Part shown: in pieces, positions 63,173 to 64,000 of the stretch
Layout of the letters: every line of letters starts with the position of its first letter
Numbering within the stretch: the stretch's first letter is position 1
NCBI RefSeq assembly: GCF_000378485.1
Contig: NZ_KB899970.1
Coordinates: forward strand, 248,001 to 312,000
Length of the DNA: 64,000 bases
Reading direction: 5' to 3'
DNA from: Flavobacterium rivuli WB 3.3-2 = DSM 21788
Lineage (GTDB): Bacteria; Bacteroidota; Bacteroidia; Flavobacteriales; Flavobacteriaceae
The notes under the pieces: model-generated
Database searches by the model: none
Told to the model about the DNA's origin: nothing
Seen by the model: the letters and a program-made list of their open reading frames with translations, nothing else
Position numbers and translations under genes: made by a program

Positions 63173-63409
63173 CTATTCAAACAACTCCCCCCTGTGCGGT
63201 TTCAAGGCATCCCTTACGGCTATCATGTTTTCATCAGTTACAACCATATAAGCAATGGCATGCATATCGTTAAGGATGGTAAACCCTGTAATATTAAGCG
63301 GAAGTTTTTCCATCACAATAAATTCCTTTAAATGAATTTCATGGTGCTCAGCTGTTTTAGCTGCTGCCGGTCCGCGGAAATCCCAGATCAATTTTATTTT
63401 TCTTGACAT
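63173..63409 (-). CDS. small conserved flavobacterial protein, function unknown
   Basis: A 78-residue protein beginning MSRKIKLIWDFRGPAAAKTA. The start at 63409 is preferred over a longer frame to 63433 because the predicted promoter (-7 at 63438-63431) would start the transcript near 63424. It has His-rich (AEHHEIHLKEF) and acidic ends, a mixed alpha/beta pattern and no signal peptide. I recall similar short proteins in Flavobacteriia, without assigned function. Confidence 0.7.
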   Translation of the reverse strand: MSRKIKLIWDFRGPAAAKTAEHHEIHLKEFIVMEKLPLNITGFTILNDMHAIAYMVVTDENMIAVRDALKPHRGELFE

Positions 63410-63420
63410 AATTTTGTAGT

Positions 63421-63482
63421 TACAAAGCTGCAAAGGTACAAAGTTTGAGTTGCAAAGTAATACAGTCGCAAAGCGGCAAAGT
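63421..63482. repeat. degenerate CAAAG-word array
   Basis: The word CAAAG (often GCAAAG or ACAAAG) recurs about six times in some 60 bases at irregular spacing. On the minus strand these read CTTTG, and one copy, TACCTTTG (63438-63431), is a perfect -7 element for the small gene. Confidence 0.6.
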
Positions 63483-63589
63483 TTAATGTCCTAAATTCCA
63501 TACATAACTGAGCTTCGAAGAAGCATCATGTCTATAGCGAATAAAATTGGCACTCAAAATGGGTTCAAAGAGTAGCATGTTTTATAGGT

Positions 63590-64000
63590 TTAAGGATACA
63601 CCACGCCTGTAGCTTCTTCTGCAAAATTCCATAATTTTTTGGCTTCAGCCTCATCAAGGGCTATAGGTAATAATTCAGCTTTTGCAGGATAGCCACGGAG
63701 TCCGCCATCCTGGTCGGGGCCTATAAAATCATTACCATTTATATCGGTACTAATTGCTGCAAAAAGCGATGGTAAGGCACCCTGCCATGCCGGCATTAGT
63801 GGGCCATATATTTCTACAATACTGTCAAATTCTTCTCCACTAATATTACGGGCAAGATCAGTCTGCGTAACACCGGGGTGCGAGGCAACCGAAAGTATGC
63901 TGTCGCCTGCATTATCTATGCGGCGTTGTAGTTCGTTGGTAAAAAACAGGTTGGCTAATTTACTTTGCGCATATTCGCGGTTGGGGTCATAGTCTTTTTC
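63590..64000 (-). CDS. SDR oxidoreductase, C-terminal part (partial)
   Basis: The frame runs from the stop at 63590 to the right edge of the window, giving 137 residues; the N-terminus is outside. The catalytic YxxxK is present near the edge (REYAQSKLANLFFTNEL). VASHPGVTQTDL and the C-terminal GPDQDGGLRGYPAKAEL follow, typical of retinol-dehydrogenase-like short-chain dehydrogenases. The substrate is unknown. An internal ATG at 63796 is not a plausible start because the active site lies before it. Confidence 0.85.
   Translation of the reverse strand, partial: EKDYDPNREYAQSKLANLFFTNELQRRIDNAGDSILSVASHPGVTQTDLARNISGEEFDSIVEIYGPLMPAWQGALPSLFAAISTDINGNDFIGPDQDGGLRGYPAKAELLPIALDEAEAKKLWNFAEEATGVVYP

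Noticed and set aside
63421-63482. CAAAG array considered as a CRISPR remnant
   Set aside because: Words are only 5-6 bases, irregularly spaced, with no constant-length spacers and no cas genes nearby.

Overview
This window comes from a member of the Bacteroidota, most likely a Flavobacterium or close relative. The DNA is AT-rich. Shine-Dalgarno sequences are rare and several genes open with TTG. Promoters fit the Bacteroidetes pattern (TTG, about 19-22 bases, TAnnTTTG). Lineage-typical genes are present: a PorV/PorQ-family barrel, a DUF4105 protein, a carboxypeptidase-regulatory-domain protein, and the recQ / kpsF-tatC-CMD-lptB block. No rRNA, tRNA, CRISPR array, transposase or phage gene was seen.

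Layout. 1-3850: housekeeping left flank (end of a surface-associated protein, CoA-binding protein, sodium:solute symporter, recR). 3967-46158: one very large polysaccharide locus of about 42 kb, almost all on the + strand. It opens with nucleotide-sugar genes (UDP-GalNAcA pathway, UDP-GlcA, dTDP-4-keto-6-deoxyglucose, GDP-mannose, GDP-fucose). These surround a first flippase/polymerase pair. A second flippase, eight glycosyltransferases, three left-handed beta-helix acyltransferases, a second polymerase/ligase, a GMC oxidoreductase and an aldo/keto reductase follow. Next come UDP-xylose and galactose genes, VanZ, a WcaJ-like initiating transferase, and a module of aminotransferase, PIG-L deacetylase, formyltransferase-like protein and a small PglC-like initiating transferase. 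cmk, a soluble WbpM/PglF-type dehydratase, Wza and the Wzc tyrosine kinase end the + strand run, and a convergent PHP-type phosphatase closes the locus. 46216-50205: DUF4105, PorV/PorQ-like protein, phosphatidylserine synthase family, GH25 lysozyme-like protein. 50211-57746: two paralogous OafA-type acyltransferases with SGNH domains flank a 1106-residue secreted propeller/CBM9-like protein on the opposite strand. 57817-63051: lptB, CMD protein, tatC, kpsF and a divergent recQ. 63173-64000: small conserved protein and the C-terminal part of an SDR oxidoreductase.

How it works together. The locus supplies activated sugars, builds a lipid-linked repeat unit, flips it (Wzx), polymerises it (Wzy) and exports it through Wza/Wzc under phosphatase control. 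The doubling of initiating transferases, flippases and polymerases suggests two glycans, or two versions of one, share a single export machine. The most unusual parts are the 4-amino/N-formyl sugar module (36780-42123), the GMC/AKR redox pair (28038-30531), the nested inverted repeats over the promoter at the head of the locus (3881-3946), a 180-bp inverted-repeat element (1380-1560), and a RecQ that lacks its zinc-binding cysteines.
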